Below are positions 22,150 through 35,800 of a DNA stretch of 64,000 bases, in pieces. Origin of the DNA: Trichobilharzia regenti (lineage: Eukaryota > Platyhelminthes > Trematoda > Strigeidida > Schistosomatidae); NCBI GenBank assembly GCA_944472135.2, contig OX235264.1, positions 123,285,809 to 123,349,808 on the forward strand, written 5' to 3'. Under the pieces are notes generated by a model. It searched no databases and was not told where the DNA came from. It was given only the letters and a program-made list of their open reading frames with translations. Position 1 is the stretch's first letter, and each line of letters opens with the position of its first letter. The position numbers and the translations under genes are program-made.

Positions 22150-23330
22150 CGTGTGTGAGTGTGTTCACTGAAAGACTTTGTGACTGAAGAAATCAAATAA
22201 CACAGCTGTGCACGTTTCAAATTCTGTCACTCAAATCATCTCCATTCTCACCAATTTTCAAGCAGATCGGATGATGTATTTCCATTGGTCAGATTTTTTT
22301 TTCAATAATTAGAATGACATCATCTCAAATGTTCCGGCAGCTAAAGGAGAATGACGCTGCCGTTTAAGTGAGGACGATTTAGCGATTATCACAGAATTCT
22401 TGAATGTTTTGATCTCTATTCATCTCATCTACAGTCAGCACCAACTGTCTAAAACTGAATGGCGTTGTTCGTACATCTGACATGATTAGAACAATGATTG
22501 ATTTTGAAGCAGTGGACGACGTGAAAGTTATACCACACTCACAAGCATGGTAAGTAATCACGTTTCAATGGGGACCATTGGATATTTCATATTATTGAGA
22601 AAGAATTCAACAATGTTTACATGCAGTCACCTGCGAAATTGAGACTGACTCTCGTAAAGTATTGGAGCGAAGTTTGAGAAAATTTCCATTGTGATATAAA
22701 GTCGTATTCAGCATCATCATCATTGCTTCGAGTAACGCGGTCAAATTTGATATGAAATGTTTTGACGGCTGTGGTAGATAGTAAATGACAAATACTATGA
22801 GGATTTCAGTACGAGACCGATGAATCCAACGAGTACGAACAGCGTACAATGATGCAGTAATGCATGAGTATTTCACACTTCTTATGACCACTCCATTCTT
22901 AGTTACAAGTTATCATTGTCCGAATTGTTTTATTTTCTTTAACTATCTGTTAAGTAATCAACCTGTTCACACACTTATTCTTTAATCACTCTTCATTTTT
23001 CCAAAATTGTGCATTACGCAATCCACGTGTTGTAACCATTTCTACCTTTCAATTGTGTCTGTTAATTTTCTTCGTAATTATCACCCCACTGCTTGACATG
23101 TTGACACTGACTCATTAATTATTGTTAACAAACATATCAGTGTCACTTGATTGGTAAATTGTTGTGCATTGTAATAAAATTGCTATACGTGTATATCAGA
23201 GTAGAGCCAGAGATGAGGATCTCAATGAAAAGCGAATATTTCTTCGCTCAGTCTTTCCGATTTCACACTTCAATGATCAGTTATTCATCGCAATGTTCCG
23301 TTATAGAATATCATTCTACATAATTTGAGT
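22150..23330 (-). repeat. A-module segment upstream of peptide gene 2
   Basis: It mirrors 46,450-47,200, including the 'gatgatgatgatgctgaata' region near 46,620 in altered form. Short open frames here (22,379-22,561 and 22,607-22,891) are not shared as proteins with the other copy. I see no gene. Confidence 0.55.
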
Positions 23331-23339
23331 AGTTGAACA

Positions 23340-24960
23340 GTGAGCCTCTTCTCTAGGAATTCATTGGTTTATCTATATAATTGCAAATATATATGGTTGT
23401 TTTGTATGTGTGTGCAATAACTTTGTCAAACGAAAATACACTTAGCAAGGTCTTGGTGTGTTAAGGTAATAAGATTGGCGTTCAGATAAATTTGATGTCG
23501 ATTTATAAGAGGGAAGTAAGAAAAGTGATGAGTTGTGACAAGTGATTGTTAAATAATTTCAACAAAATAACATGAATCGTTTGATGAAAGAGTTGTGCTC
23601 ACAGTGTACACGGAAGCGAAATAGCATAAAATATGAGGTAAGAGGCTTAAGTAGTCAGGAAAAATGATATTACATGCCGAAATTAAGTGAAACCGAAAGA
23701 GTTGATACAAATGTAGCATAAGTGGTTGAATACTTGTCTTTTACATGCATCGTTTCGGTTCTTCTAAATGAATGGCAAAGGCTTTCGCAATGCCAACATG
23801 ATAGAAACGTTCTATCTGATACAGGTTTCTTTTCACTTTGTGGAGTAATTTGAAGCGGGAGGCGTTTGCTGAGATCGAATGACCAGTGATGACGAGATGG
23901 TCGATTACTGCACTTTCATCACCGACACTTTTTCCGTTCTTCAGCCAGACTAGACAGCTAGCGTCATTTAACCCATTTTGACAAGACGCGTGTGGAACGA
24001 CCTCTGTCCCTGGCACTACAGCAACAGGTGAAATGATTTATACCCATCGATCAAGCCCAGTGTGAGATTTTCTTCTTTGAACTTCTGTACATCGTGGGAA
24101 ACTGGTGAACACTACTCTTCATGTGGCCGAAAATATGCTCTTCTTCAAGAAGTCGAAATTCTCCTCTTTCGAATATGTAGATATTATAAATGTGAGTGAA
24201 CGTTTGATTGGATGCAATATGTATCACTGAGTAGGTCACTGTTGAAGTCGAGGTTCATACAGAGTATCTTTTTCGAAACTGATGACCTCTTTTGCTTCTG
24301 AATTTTCGGTTTGATGTTTTTGTATATGGATCCTGATGGACATCCATTTTGTATGAAAATTTCTCTCAGGGAGTGTAAGAGCTGCAGACAAGTCAGTGAT
24401 GAGAAGCAAAGGATCTGATAAGGTTTCTTCTAAGACTGCTTGGTACCCAGCTATATAAGCTTGTGAGTTAGCCGTTTCAGGTGTGATTCCTATGAATGAA
24501 CCTCCTTAATGTTCCATCATCTCCTCGTGAAAGTTCATCATCAAGAAACGGAATTTCATGTGCGTATTCAATTTCAAGATTTAACTTTCTGGCTGAAAAT
24601 TGAAAATGTTTACTAACTGATTAAGATCGCGGTCATCGTAGCAGATAACGGGGATGTCGTCCATATATCTAGTATACAAAGAGAAATTATCAATAATTGG
24701 TTTGACTGAGCCGTTCTTGAGGTTCACGATGAAGCAGTTCCCTAGAAATTCGCCCAGAGGAGATCCTATTGCGATCCTATGTTGAATTCTGTAAATAACA
24801 TTGGTGAATGTGAATCGTATATATTAAGTGAACATCTCAGCAGTAGAACGTTTAAACAAGTCGTGAGTAATCAGATGTTCTGTTGGTTTCGTCTTTCTAT
24901 TGACAAATTTGGTTGACAGTTTCTGTGAGTTGAACGTTGGTAAATATATGCTTGAATAGC
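23340..24960 (-). pseudogene. Penelope-like element relic 1
   Basis: Minus-strand reverse-transcriptase pieces are 'IAIGSPLGEFLGNCFIVNL' and 'YTRYMDDIPVICYDD', which match motifs B and C of the intact element at 52,526-54,397. Further 3', the frame 23,741-24,016 contains 'HLVITGHSISAN' and 'AFAIHLEEPKRCM', the C-terminal region. Stops and shifts occur between the pieces. The copy at 44,990-46,440 is the mirror image in the same module context, so both descend from one insertion that predates the inversion-duplication. Confidence 0.8.
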
Positions 24961-25112
24961 TGCACACTCTTCAAAGTCATCAGGACTCAGTGCGTTGGTC
25001 AGAATAATTTCTCTGAGGTTAGAGGCCGATAAAAGCAGTTTGATTGATTCATGTTGCTTCACATGGTGGAAGATTCTGTAGGAATAGTGTTCATATAAAA
25101 ATCAGTGGTAAG

Positions 25113-27912
25113 TGGTCATCAGGAATGACGATGAACTCTCAGTGGTCAGATTGTTATGTGTGTAAATATGGGAGCTACTATAATGTGTCATCTACTGTCA
25201 AAAATACGACGATGGGGTGTACTGTATTATCTATTCAGCATAATCAGTGGATAAAATACACATCACATGGGCGTAATAATTTACTGCCAGTTGTGATGCT
25301 GGCGTATGCAGGCTGAATAACTGTGTGTCTGAAACAACCACATCCAAAAGAGAGTGATAGCTTTTTTAACATGGTAGTCCACTTGAATACTGGAAAATGG
25401 CAGCAACCATCAGTGAAGCATGTTCTATGTCACTCTGTGCTTTGACCAACGCTGCGTGTATCAGAGTCAATTCGATCACACTGAGATTCCGTACGTGAGT
25501 GTGAGCGTGTCGACATGGGAGGAGATTTTAATATACATCTTTGATGACGCAGTAATGACGGAGTAATTTTAGGCGATTTGAGTACTAGTGAATTGCATTT
25601 TCACAGGATTGTTACAGAAAAGCACCGAGAAAAATTGTCTCAGCGTATTTATACATACGTATTTCGCGAACGCGAATTGCGCCGAAGAGTATGCCGAACT
25701 TCAATCGCTAATACCATACTACACAAGCCTCTGAAATAGAATGACGATGAATGAGTCTGCGCAATGCAGCGTTGTGTTGTGTTCTGCTGTGTAGCGAATT
25801 TGAGCTCAATTCCTCAATTACCCTGAGGGATGGCAATACTGCTCATAGCTTGTACAAATTCGAAGACACGCGGACACCTGTCAACAGACAAATCAATCGC
25901 TACTTGAGTAGATGCTATTTATTCACATGTATGTTCTAATACACAGGAGATTGAAGCCGTTCGTGATAAACTGACTGAGCATTTGTGTTTGTTGAATCTT
26001 TGTAGATTCGCTTGAATGACCAAATATTCGCTGGCGGATTCGTTGCAGAACATCATTGTGAAAAGTGTCACCTGAAGTTTCATCGAAACTGAATATTGTC
26101 CTAAAATATCGAAATCATATTTAAATACGGTAACACCGATTTGTAACGCATACATTGAATTTATCTCAGGTCTTCCTTTATCGGCAGGAATGCAACACTT
26201 TCACGGAACAGGAAAACGCGTCACAGTCATCCTAGTGGCAATGACAGGATGATTCCCGTCAATAAATCATGTCTCGATTACCCACAAATTATGTTCTCAC
26301 CACTATTAAGTGCACGCAAGTCAGACAGTGAGCAAGATGAAGTTCCGTGACATGAAGACGTTTCTGTTATTTGGACTATTTCGCTTGACTGGAAAGAGAG
26401 TATCTTTCCAACTTATTTCAAGTCATCCTGATTGGCATCCTCCCATATATTCTTGATGTGTGCATACATAAGCGTGTCTCACCGATGCGGTAGAAATAAG
26501 GTGGAAATCATGTGAAACTCATCGTCAGATATTCGCGGACTACTACTGCATTGTGTAATCGAAAAGCTCATGAATTTTCGCCAAGATAATGTATAATGGG
26601 AACCAGTGCATTCAGAGTGAAATGGAATTTTGCAATTCGGCTGCTATACCTTGAATAACAGTAGAGACTGAGAGACGCATGCAAGTTGACTGTTGAACAC
26701 ATGCATTTCTGACGAGTAGTGAATTTATAACATTTTGTTCCATCAGACATTTCAGCACCTCAGAAATCAAACCTTGATTCTATTCGTGGTATGGGTGATC
26801 TGCCTCTCACAATTTTGAGGAAAATATCGCGGAGAGTTCTGGTGTATCACTCCGTCAGCCCTAAATTTTTTTGTTCCTCATTAAGTGGAACACCTACTAC
26901 TGTGCGAATTTGGCTCATTCGTGTGTTATTGTTCGACACTAGAATTTAAGATAACAGTTTGATGTAGGAATGTTAAGAGTGCACCTTTATCGATGTGCAC
27001 CATTCCAATCTCATGTTCCAAACTGTTTGATCCTGAGTGTACACATCCCACATGCTGTTTTTCGCTTCGTATCAACGTGTTCATACATATCTGAGTTTGC
27101 TTTCACTGTTGTAAGCATAAGTAAAGGTTCAGAAATGTCAGTCGTCAACTCATTTCTCCGCATATAAAATAACAACGTCTTTGTTTTATCTACCATATAT
27201 TTATTTTCCAAATCCTTCTCACAAAAGGATATCATGAAACGATTTTTCAATAATTTGATATCAAACTATCAATTAGATTCACACTCACTTTCTGAATGCG
27301 CGCTCGTATTGTTTTAAGTATTTTGTGGTAAGCGTGTACACATAATGTGATGAAATCCATCAGAATACGGAATCATTGCATTCGCAGTGCTCAAATGAGT
27401 CCTACTGAAATACCACCGAAAATGATGAACCATAAACCGACAAAAGCGACTTAATTCTTCAATGAACAAAGAAGGTTCATTCTAAGTTGTGTGAAAAACA
27501 GCTGTTATGCTTCTCCTCGCGAGATATCAAAATACACCATAACATGAAACGCACATCTTTCGTCGCACATGCAACATTTGAGATTATAGGAACTCGGAAC
27601 AAATCACATTTTGCAGAGAGCATAGTGAGTTCATTCAGGTAAACGGACACTGTTAAGCATGACAACATCAGGATTTATTAGGTGAAGAAAACCTCATCCG
27701 AAGATTGAAATGATGAATAGGGAAAAAAGGACACTTCAGACAAAATTCAATGGGATTTGGACTGTCATCTGGAAGTGTTAACATACAGATAGGAACTCGT
27801 AAATATGAGACGTACACCTCGATTGAACGCTGTGTTTCTTCACAGAGAGCAAACTTTCAGGTGGTCAAATTGTTGAGCAAAAAGACATGAACACCTTCTC
27901 ACTCACGTGAAT
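25113..27912 (-). repeat. Palindrome left arm (A module reversed)
   Basis: It mirrors 28,814-31,615 about a centre near 28,363. Several open frames have near-identical partners at symmetric positions, for example 25,751-25,939 with 30,789-30,977, 27,011-27,250 with 29,475-29,714, and 27,477-27,668 with 29,057-29,248. The short frames are likely non-coding passengers: plus- and minus-strand frames are equally preserved. Confidence 0.85.
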
Positions 27913-28850
27913 TGAAAGCGAATAACCTGATCGAAAGCATTCTACAATTGCCTTTAGAGAAGGGAAAGTGCCGCTTTCCAATTCCTCAAAAAGACTCCGA
28001 CTTCTGCTGTTTACCGTTATAAGCATAAATCCTGAGCACTGTATTACAACCTCACTCCATTTTGCACATTCATTTATTTTGGTGAAAGAATATAATGCTT
28101 GTCGATGCTGCTGATTCAGCATAATCATCATTTCTGTCCTCGGTGTGCTTATCGAAACTCCTGATTTCATGGAATCTGACACTACCATGTCAGTTCTCTC
28201 ATTCCTTTACGCCATGCAAAATTAATCCACAACAACATGCAGATTTTGCATATATATTTCGTTGCGCAAGGTATGTTTATCCCATTGTTTATTTCTGAGC
28301 AGTTATCGTGGTTCACTTCACTTGATATCTGTGAAGTGTTTCCAATTGATTGCAGTGATCCTTCGCTGAACTACACAATTTCTGCGCTTCGTCATTTCGT
28401 ACTTACTGTCTTCAACATCTGCAATGGCTATCAACTTGATCATAAACACTCCTTGCATTAGACATAAAAGTGTTTGTACGCATAATGATGCAGTTCATAA
28501 AGGCTCACACAGAGCTGACTAGCTTCACAGGATATCAATTAATATCATTTGATTATATGTCGGTATGAAGCGATCGCCAACAACACCAGGATCAACGGAA
28601 TTCAAATTGAAACCAACTACTCAGAAATATTTACCCTCTCTTTCTATTAAAAACAACTTTATCCTCACACGCAAAATCTGATCAGAATATAAACGCCACA
28701 CGCATTTGTGAATAGATATTTTGATAATAGAAACACACATTCCTGAAGCGTGTGAACTACAGTGGAACATCTGTAACAACCTCAAATAATATGATCAGGT
28801 TATTCTTTTTTAATTCACGTGAGTGAGAAGGTGTTCATGTCTTTTTGCTC
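27880..28850. repeat. Palindrome core segment S with inverted ends
   Basis: A core of about 0.9 kb is bounded by inverted copies of an element containing 'gacatgaacaccttctcac' (27,884 and reversed near 28,842). Its left part derives from the spacer (minus frame 27,865-28,188). Its right part is the A start (plus frame 28,237-28,461). The same core occurs inverted at 31,617-32,590 with both frames unchanged. Confidence 0.8.
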
Positions 28851-31615
28851 AACAATTTGACCACCTGAAAGTTTGCTCTCTGTGAAGAAACACAGCGTTC
28901 AATCGAGGTGTACGTCACATATTTACGAGTTCCTATCTGTATGTTAACACTTCCAGATGACAGTCCAAATCCCATTGAATTTTGTCTGAAGTGTCCTTTT
29001 TTCCCTATTCATCATTTCAATCTTCGGATGAGGTTTTCTTCACCTAATAAATCCTGATGTTGTCATGCTTAACAGTGTCTGTTTACCTGAATGAACTCAC
29101 TATGCTCTCTGCAAAATGTGATTTGTTCCGAGTTCCTATAATCTCAAATGTTGCATGTGCGACGAAAGATGTGCGTTTCATGTTATGGTGTATTTTGATA
29201 TCTCGCGAGGAGAAGCATAACAGCTGTTTTTCACACAACTTAGAATGAACCTTCTTTGTTCATTGAAGAATTAAGTCGCTTTTGTCGGTTTATGGTTCAT
29301 CATTTTCGGTGGTATTTCAGTAGGACTCATTTGAGCACTGCGAATGCAATGATTCCGTATTCTGATGGATTTCATCACATTATGTGTACACGCTTACCAC
29401 AAAATACTTAAAACAATACGAGCGCGCATTCAGAAAGTGAGTGTGAATCTAATTGATAGTTTGATATCAAATTATTGAAAAATCGTTTCATGATATCCTT
29501 TTGTGAGAAGGATTTGGAAAATAAATATATGGTAGATAAAACAAAGACGTTGTTATTTTATATGCGGAGAAATGAGTTGACGACTGACATTTCTGAACCT
29601 TTACTTATGCTTACAACAGTGAAAGCAAACTCAGATATGTATGAACACGTTGATACGAAGCGAAAAACAGCATGTGGGATGTGTACACTCAGGATCAAAC
29701 AGTTTGGAACATGAGATTGGAATAGTGCACTTCGATACGGGTGCACTCTGAACACTCCTACATCGAACTGTCATCCTCAATTCTAGTCTCAAACAATAAC
29801 AGATGAATGAGACAAATTCGCACAGTAGTAGGTGTTCCACTTAATGAGGAAGAGAAAATTAATGTCTGACGGAGTGATACACCAGAACTCGCCGCGATAT
29901 TTTCCTCAATATTGTTAAAGGCAGATCACCCATACCACGAATAGAATCAAGGTTTGATTTCTGAGGTGCTGAAATGTCTGATGGAACAAAATGTTATAAA
30001 TTCACTACTCGTCAGAAATGCATGTGTTCAACAGTCAACTTGCATGCGTCTCTCAGTCTCTACTGTTTGTTATTCAAGGTATAGCAGCCGAATTGCAAAA
30101 TTCCATTTCACTCTGAATGCACTGGTTCCCATTATACATTATCTTGGCGAAAATTCATGAGCTTTTCGATTACACAATGCAGTAGTAGTCCGCGAATATC
30201 TGACGATGAGTTTCACATGATTTCCACCTTATTTCTACCGCATCGGTGAGACACGCTTATGTATGCACACATCAAGAATATATGGGAGGATGCCAATCAG
30301 GATGACTTGAAATAAGTTGGAAAGATACTCTCTTTCCAGTCAAGCGAAATAGTCCAAATAACAGAAACGTCTTCATGTCACGGAACTTCATCTTGCTCAC
30401 TGTCTGACTTGCGTGCACTTAATAGTGGTGAGAACATAATTTGTGGGTAATCGAGACATGATTTATTGACGGGAATCATCCTGTCATTGCCACTAGGATG
30501 ACTGTGACGCGTTTTCCTGTTCCGTGAAAGTGTTGCATTCCTGCCGATAAAGGAAGACCTGAGATAAATTCAATGTATGCATTACAAATCGGTGTTACCG
30601 TATTTAAATATGATTTCGATATTTTAGGACAATATTCAGTTTCGATGAAACTTCAGGTGACACTTTTCACAATGATGTTCTGCAACGAATCCGCCAGCGA
30701 ATATTTGGTCATTCAAGCGAATCTACAAAGATTCAACAAACACAAATGCTCGGTCAGTTTATCACGAACGGCTTCAATCTCCTGTGTATTAGAACATACA
30801 TGTGAATAAATAGCATCTACTCAAGTAGCGATTGATTTGTCTGTTGACAGGTGTCCGCGTGTCTTCGAATTTGTACAAGCTATGAGCAGTATTGTCATCC
30901 CTCAGGGTAATTGAGGAATTGAGCTCAAATTCGCTACACAGCAGAACACAACACAACGCTGCATTGCGCAGACTCATTCATCGTCATTCTATTTCAGAGG
31001 CTTGTGTAGTATGGTATTAGCGATTGAAGTTCGGCATACTCTTCAGGCGCAGTTCGCGTTCGCGAAATACGTATGTATAAATATGCTGAGACAATTTTTC
31101 TCGGTGCTTTTCTGTAACAATCCTGTGAAAATGCAATTCACTAGTACTCAAATCGCCTAAAATTACTCCGTCATTACTGCGTCATCAAAGATGTATATTA
31201 AAATCTCCTCCCATGTCGACACGCTCACACTCACGTACGGAATCTCAGTGTGATCGAATTGACTCTGATACACGCAGCGTTGGTCAAAGCACAGAGTGAC
31301 ATAGAACATGCTTCACTGATGGTTGCTGCCATTCTCCAGTATTCAAGTGGACTACCATGTTAAAAAAGCTATCACTCTCTTTTGGATGTGGTTGTTTCAG
31401 ACACATAGTTATTCAGCCTGCATACTCCAGCATCACAACTGGCAGTAAATTATTACGCCCATGTGATGTGTATTTTATCCACTGATTATGCTGAATAGAT
31501 AATACAGTACACCCCATCGTCGTATTTTTGACAGTAGATGACACATTATAGTAGCTCCCATATTTACACACATAACAATCTGACCGCTGAGAGTTCATCG
31601 TCATTCCTGATGACG
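28814..31615 (+). repeat. Palindrome right arm (A module)
   Basis: This is the mirror of 25,113-27,912 and a plus-oriented A module. It includes a decayed version of the signal-peptide-like exon (29,247-29,443, with in-frame stops) that is intact at 42,691. It also carries the MYALQI frame at 30,573-30,809 (mirror 25,919-26,155), which is a distant relative of the MRYN frames of the B modules. No complete gene is apparent. Confidence 0.83.
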
Positions 31616-31616
31616 A

Positions 31617-32590
31617 GCAAAAGACATGAACACCTTCTCACTCACGTGAATTAAAAAAGAATAACCTGATCATATTATTTGAGGTTGTTACAGATGTTCC
31701 ACTGTAGTTCACACGCTTCAGGAATGTGTGTTTCTATTATCAAAATATCTATTCACAAATGCGTGTGGCGTTTATATTCTGATCAGATTTTGCGTGTGAG
31801 GATAAAGTTGTTTTTAATAGAAAGAGAGGGTAAATATTTCTGAGTAGTTGGTTTCAATTTGAATTCCGTTGATCCTGGTGTTGTTGGCGATCGCTTCATA
31901 CCGACATATAATCAAATGATATTAATTGATATCCTGTGAAGCTAGTCAGCTCTGTGTGAGCCTTTATGAACTGCATCATTATGCGTACAAACACTTTTAT
32001 GTCTAATGCAAGGAGTGTTTATGATCAAGTTGATAGCCATTGCAGATGTTGAAGACAGTAAGTACGAAATGACGAAGCGCAGAAATTGTGTAGTTCAGCG
32101 AAGGATCACTGCAATCAATTGGAAACACTTCACAGATATCAAGTGAAGTGAACCACGATAACTGCTCAGAAATAAACAATGGGATAAACATACCTTGCGC
32201 AACGAAATATATATGCAAAATCTGCATGTTGTTGTGGATTAATTTTGCATGGCGTAAAGGAATGAGAGAACTGACATGGTAGTGTCAGATTCCATGAAAT
32301 CAGGAGTTTCGATAAGCACACCGAGGACAGAAATGATGATTATGCTGAATCAGCAGCATCGACAAGCATTATATTCTTTCACCAAAATAAATGAATGTGC
32401 AAAATGGAGTGAGGTTGTAATACAGTGCTCAGGATTTATGCTTATAACGGTAAACAGCAGAAGTCGGAGTCTTTTTGAGGAATTGGAAAGCGGCACTTTC
32501 CCTTCTCTAAAGGCAATTGTAGAATGCTTTCGATCAGGTTATTCGCTTTCAATTCACGTGAGTGAGAAGGTGTTCATGTCTTTTTGCTCA
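31617..32590. repeat. Core segment S, inverted copy
   Basis: This is the same segment as 27,880-28,850 in the opposite orientation, again bordered by the 'gacatgaacaccttctcac' inverted words. The frames at 32,003-32,227 and 32,276-32,599 give exactly the same translations as 28,237-28,461 and 27,865-28,188. It is followed by a direct repeat of the right-arm start (32,541-32,990, parallel to 28,814-29,250). Confidence 0.8.
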
Positions 32591-32989
32591 ACAATTTGAC
32601 CACCTGAAAGTTTGCTCTCTGTGAAGAAACGCAGCGTTCAATCGAGGTGTACGTCTCATATTTATGAGTTCCTATCTGTATGTTAACACTTCCAGATGAC
32701 AGTCCAAATCCCATTGAATTTTGTCTGAAGTGTCCTTTTTTCCCTATTCATCATTTCAATCTTCGGATGAGGTTTTCTTCACCTAATAAATCCTGATGTT
32801 GTCATGCTTAACAGTGTCCGTTTACCTGAATGAACTCACTATGCTCTCTGCAAAATGTGATTTGTTCCGAGTTCCTATAATCTCAAATGTTGCATGTGCG
32901 ACGAAAGATGTGCGTTTCATGTTATGGTGTATTTTGATATCTCGCGAGGAGAAGCATAACAGCTGTTTTTCACACAACTGAGAATGAAC

Positions 32990-33240
32990 TACAACGATCT
33001 TATCTGAACAGTTTGGAATCATTTAGATACACTAGTTCGCCATGATATAGATCATGTAGCAATGTTTCATGAAGTGATATGATACCAGTAATATGATATT
33101 TAGTGGAACACGCAAGTGATAGAAGACAGTTAATTTTAGCTAGCAGGGAGCAATACTCATAATTGTGGGAACAGTCACGAATTAAATAGGGGTATTTTTA
33201 ACGCTCTTAGCCAGCCGGTATGATGCCTGTTTTGTCGTTT
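32990..33240 (-). pseudogene. CR1-like relic, short version
   Basis: This is the same CR1 endonuclease relic as at 5,790-6,330, shortened to its 5' part. It begins at the same point of the module, just after 'gagaatgaa'. The shared insertion point shows the modules were copied after the insertion. Confidence 0.65.
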
Positions 33241-35680
33241 GCAGGCCTAATAACCATTCCCTCGATAAACACAGCAAAATTCAAATAATCAGTAACTTAA
33301 TATGAAGACTGTGACAGCGTGTCGAGTGCACTGACTTCAAGTGCAACAGTCTGCAGCATGAAATCGAAATGGTGCACTTCAATACAAGTGCACTCTGAGA
33401 AGCCGTACATCAAACAGTTGTCTACAGAACTAGCCTTAAACACTCTCAGACGAATGTGGCACATTAGCAAATTGATTAGCATTCCCATTATTGAGAACGA
33501 AGAAATTCAAGGGTGGTGGCATGATACAGTAGATACTTTTGCGAGATTTAACTTAATACTGTTAGAGGCGTGAAGCAATCCCACCACCTGTAACGCTACT
33601 AGAATTGTGAAATTTGATGTCCATGCTCTATGTTTTCAAAATATATTGGATGCAACTAAAGTACTTATATCACAGATAGGGCACTCATTCTAAGCAGCAA
33701 ATTCCTGAAAGTGGTAAGCCCAGGATTTGTGTGTATACGAGACATGAATAGTTCATGAGAATCATCATTCAAGTGCAAATAAAGATTAAGGCAACGCGGT
33801 AGCCTCTCCCTTGACAATAATAGATGACTTCAGTTAAATTAATTGTTGTATGCGTTACAATCTGACTGTAAACTGTTACTTATATAACTCATCAGCTGAC
33901 AACTTATATCTTTTTGTTACGCAAAAAATCAGCATGCAAATATTTCCTTATTCAAGCAGAAATGCAAGGAGTCTTCGAAATCAAGTCAACGTCAAACATA
34001 TGCAGGAGGAGACTTGGATTGATTCGAAACACACAAGCGATCAGCACCATGGGTGATTTCATGTATCTGATCGAATTTCCTATCGATGATTCATCAGGAA
34101 CGGGTTTGAGATCACCTCATTCATATATATTATCCATCTCTCAATATGCATATTCAATAAAACGCCATCCAACCTCCTTAAAAATTATATCACATGAAAT
34201 AATTTGTCAGTCAGCAAGGAACAAAACGCTGAGGATTCATTCAACAATATACAGAAATATGCATTAATCCATTGGCAAAGTAAGCAGTATCCATGTGTCG
34301 AAAATAAATAAGTTTATCACGAAGAGCGGAAACATCCGCCGTTATGGAAGACAAAAGCAAATGCATTAGATCTAATCAAGTAGCGATTGATTTGCTGTCG
34401 ACTGGAGTCGGTGTGTCTCAGTGTCTACGCATGCGTATCAGAAGTAACGTAATTCGGTAGCGAAAATAAGGAATAAGAAACCCACTGTATTACACAAAAC
34501 AAATCATCGTCATCACTCAATTATGGAAACGCCTAATGTGTGAGGAGGTATCACCGAAATGCTACGTACTCACGTGATTCAATGCCTATATGTGAATTTC
34601 GTATGTACAAATATTATGAATATAATTCAGTTGGCTCAATGACGAATTAGCAATGTAGGGATATCGTCAATGAGTTGATGATCTATAATTGTCCTACAAA
34701 CATAGTTGTTTCAAACACACAGCCTGTCAGCCTAGCAAATAACTGCACACGGACATCATTATAATCAGTACGAAATTCCAAATAACAGTTGAAATGACTT
34801 GCAAGTAATTGTGAACACAAAAACAGTGTATTCGGCCTACGGGATAATCACATCTAGACATAAACTACTGCGCCTTTCTCATGCGTGTTTCAATTCATCC
34901 AGAAATCTGAGTAAATATTCCAGTACACCCTATCGTCACGTTTGGGACTCATCTACTAGTTGCACACATTTGCCATGAAGTAGTTTCACCGCTTATTTTC
35001 CCTCGACTACATTGACGCTATGTCATCTGAATGATTTCAGACAGAGTGAGATACAACATTCATCACAATGTTGTTCCAAATACACTGCGATACACCGAAT
35101 GTGAAATATCACATAAGTGAGAAACACATTCTTCATGAAATACAATCTGTGGAACGATACACTGAAGTGTCCTAATACACATTACCATGTCTCATGGATT
35201 TCATAACAGTTTGAAGGCAAAGAAATTCGGCATTGTCGATTAGACAAAACACAAAGAGCTACTGTCAAGCAGTCAACAGAACACAATGTTCAGTGATTGT
35301 GATAACGAGATACATCAGATCGTATTCAGGTATAGAGTACTGCTTATGTAAAACCCCGATTGCCTGTTAATTTAATAGTATGATCACTCAGACTATTCAA
35401 GGTGAGGCTATATTACGTTGACGGTCACAGCTCAGATTGATTTCTAATAAATCGTCTAACACTCCACAACCAGTAGTTAATTGAGATCTTGTGTCGCCCA
35501 CACGCAGTGGGAATGGCTGACGTATCGAAAACATTGCAGATAACGTTTGTCAGTGAGCTGCGACATCGAGATTTCAGGAAATGACAATCACTGAACTAGC
35601 CCACACAATTTCAACATCCACCAATTTTCAAAGATGTGATAGCGAGCAGAAATCGATATGAAGAACACAGTGAATGGATG
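33241..35680 (+). repeat. B module, left arm of palindrome 2
   Basis: It mirrors 36,840-39,180 around a centre near 36,256. It contains the MRYN frame (33,850-34,056), the 'FMYLIEFPIDDSSG' segment (within 33,914-34,267), and a shortened copy of the Cys/His-rich frame that stops near 34,665 because of a deletion. The RTE empty site is at 34,843-34,852. The equivalent deletion in the right arm is larger and removes the Cys/His-rich frame completely. Confidence 0.75.
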
Positions 35681-35686
35681 AATATG

Positions 35687-35692
35687 TTTATT
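35687..35692 (-). terminator. Polyadenylation signal of peptide gene 3
   Basis: AATAAA on the minus strand, 108 nt after the stop codon, in the conserved context. Confidence 0.55.
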
Positions 35693-35800
35693 ATTACATC
35701 ACACTGGACAAAATGATTACAAGCAAAATGTTAATCTACTGCACTACATACATTACAAATACAGGTGATGCGATTCTCCGCTCGTTGACTAAGCCACCAA

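Noticed and set aside
28237..32227. Identical translations at 28,237-28,461 and 32,003-32,227 as evidence for a conserved protein
   Set aside because: The surrounding non-coding DNA is equally identical, so the match reflects recent inversion-duplication and not selection.
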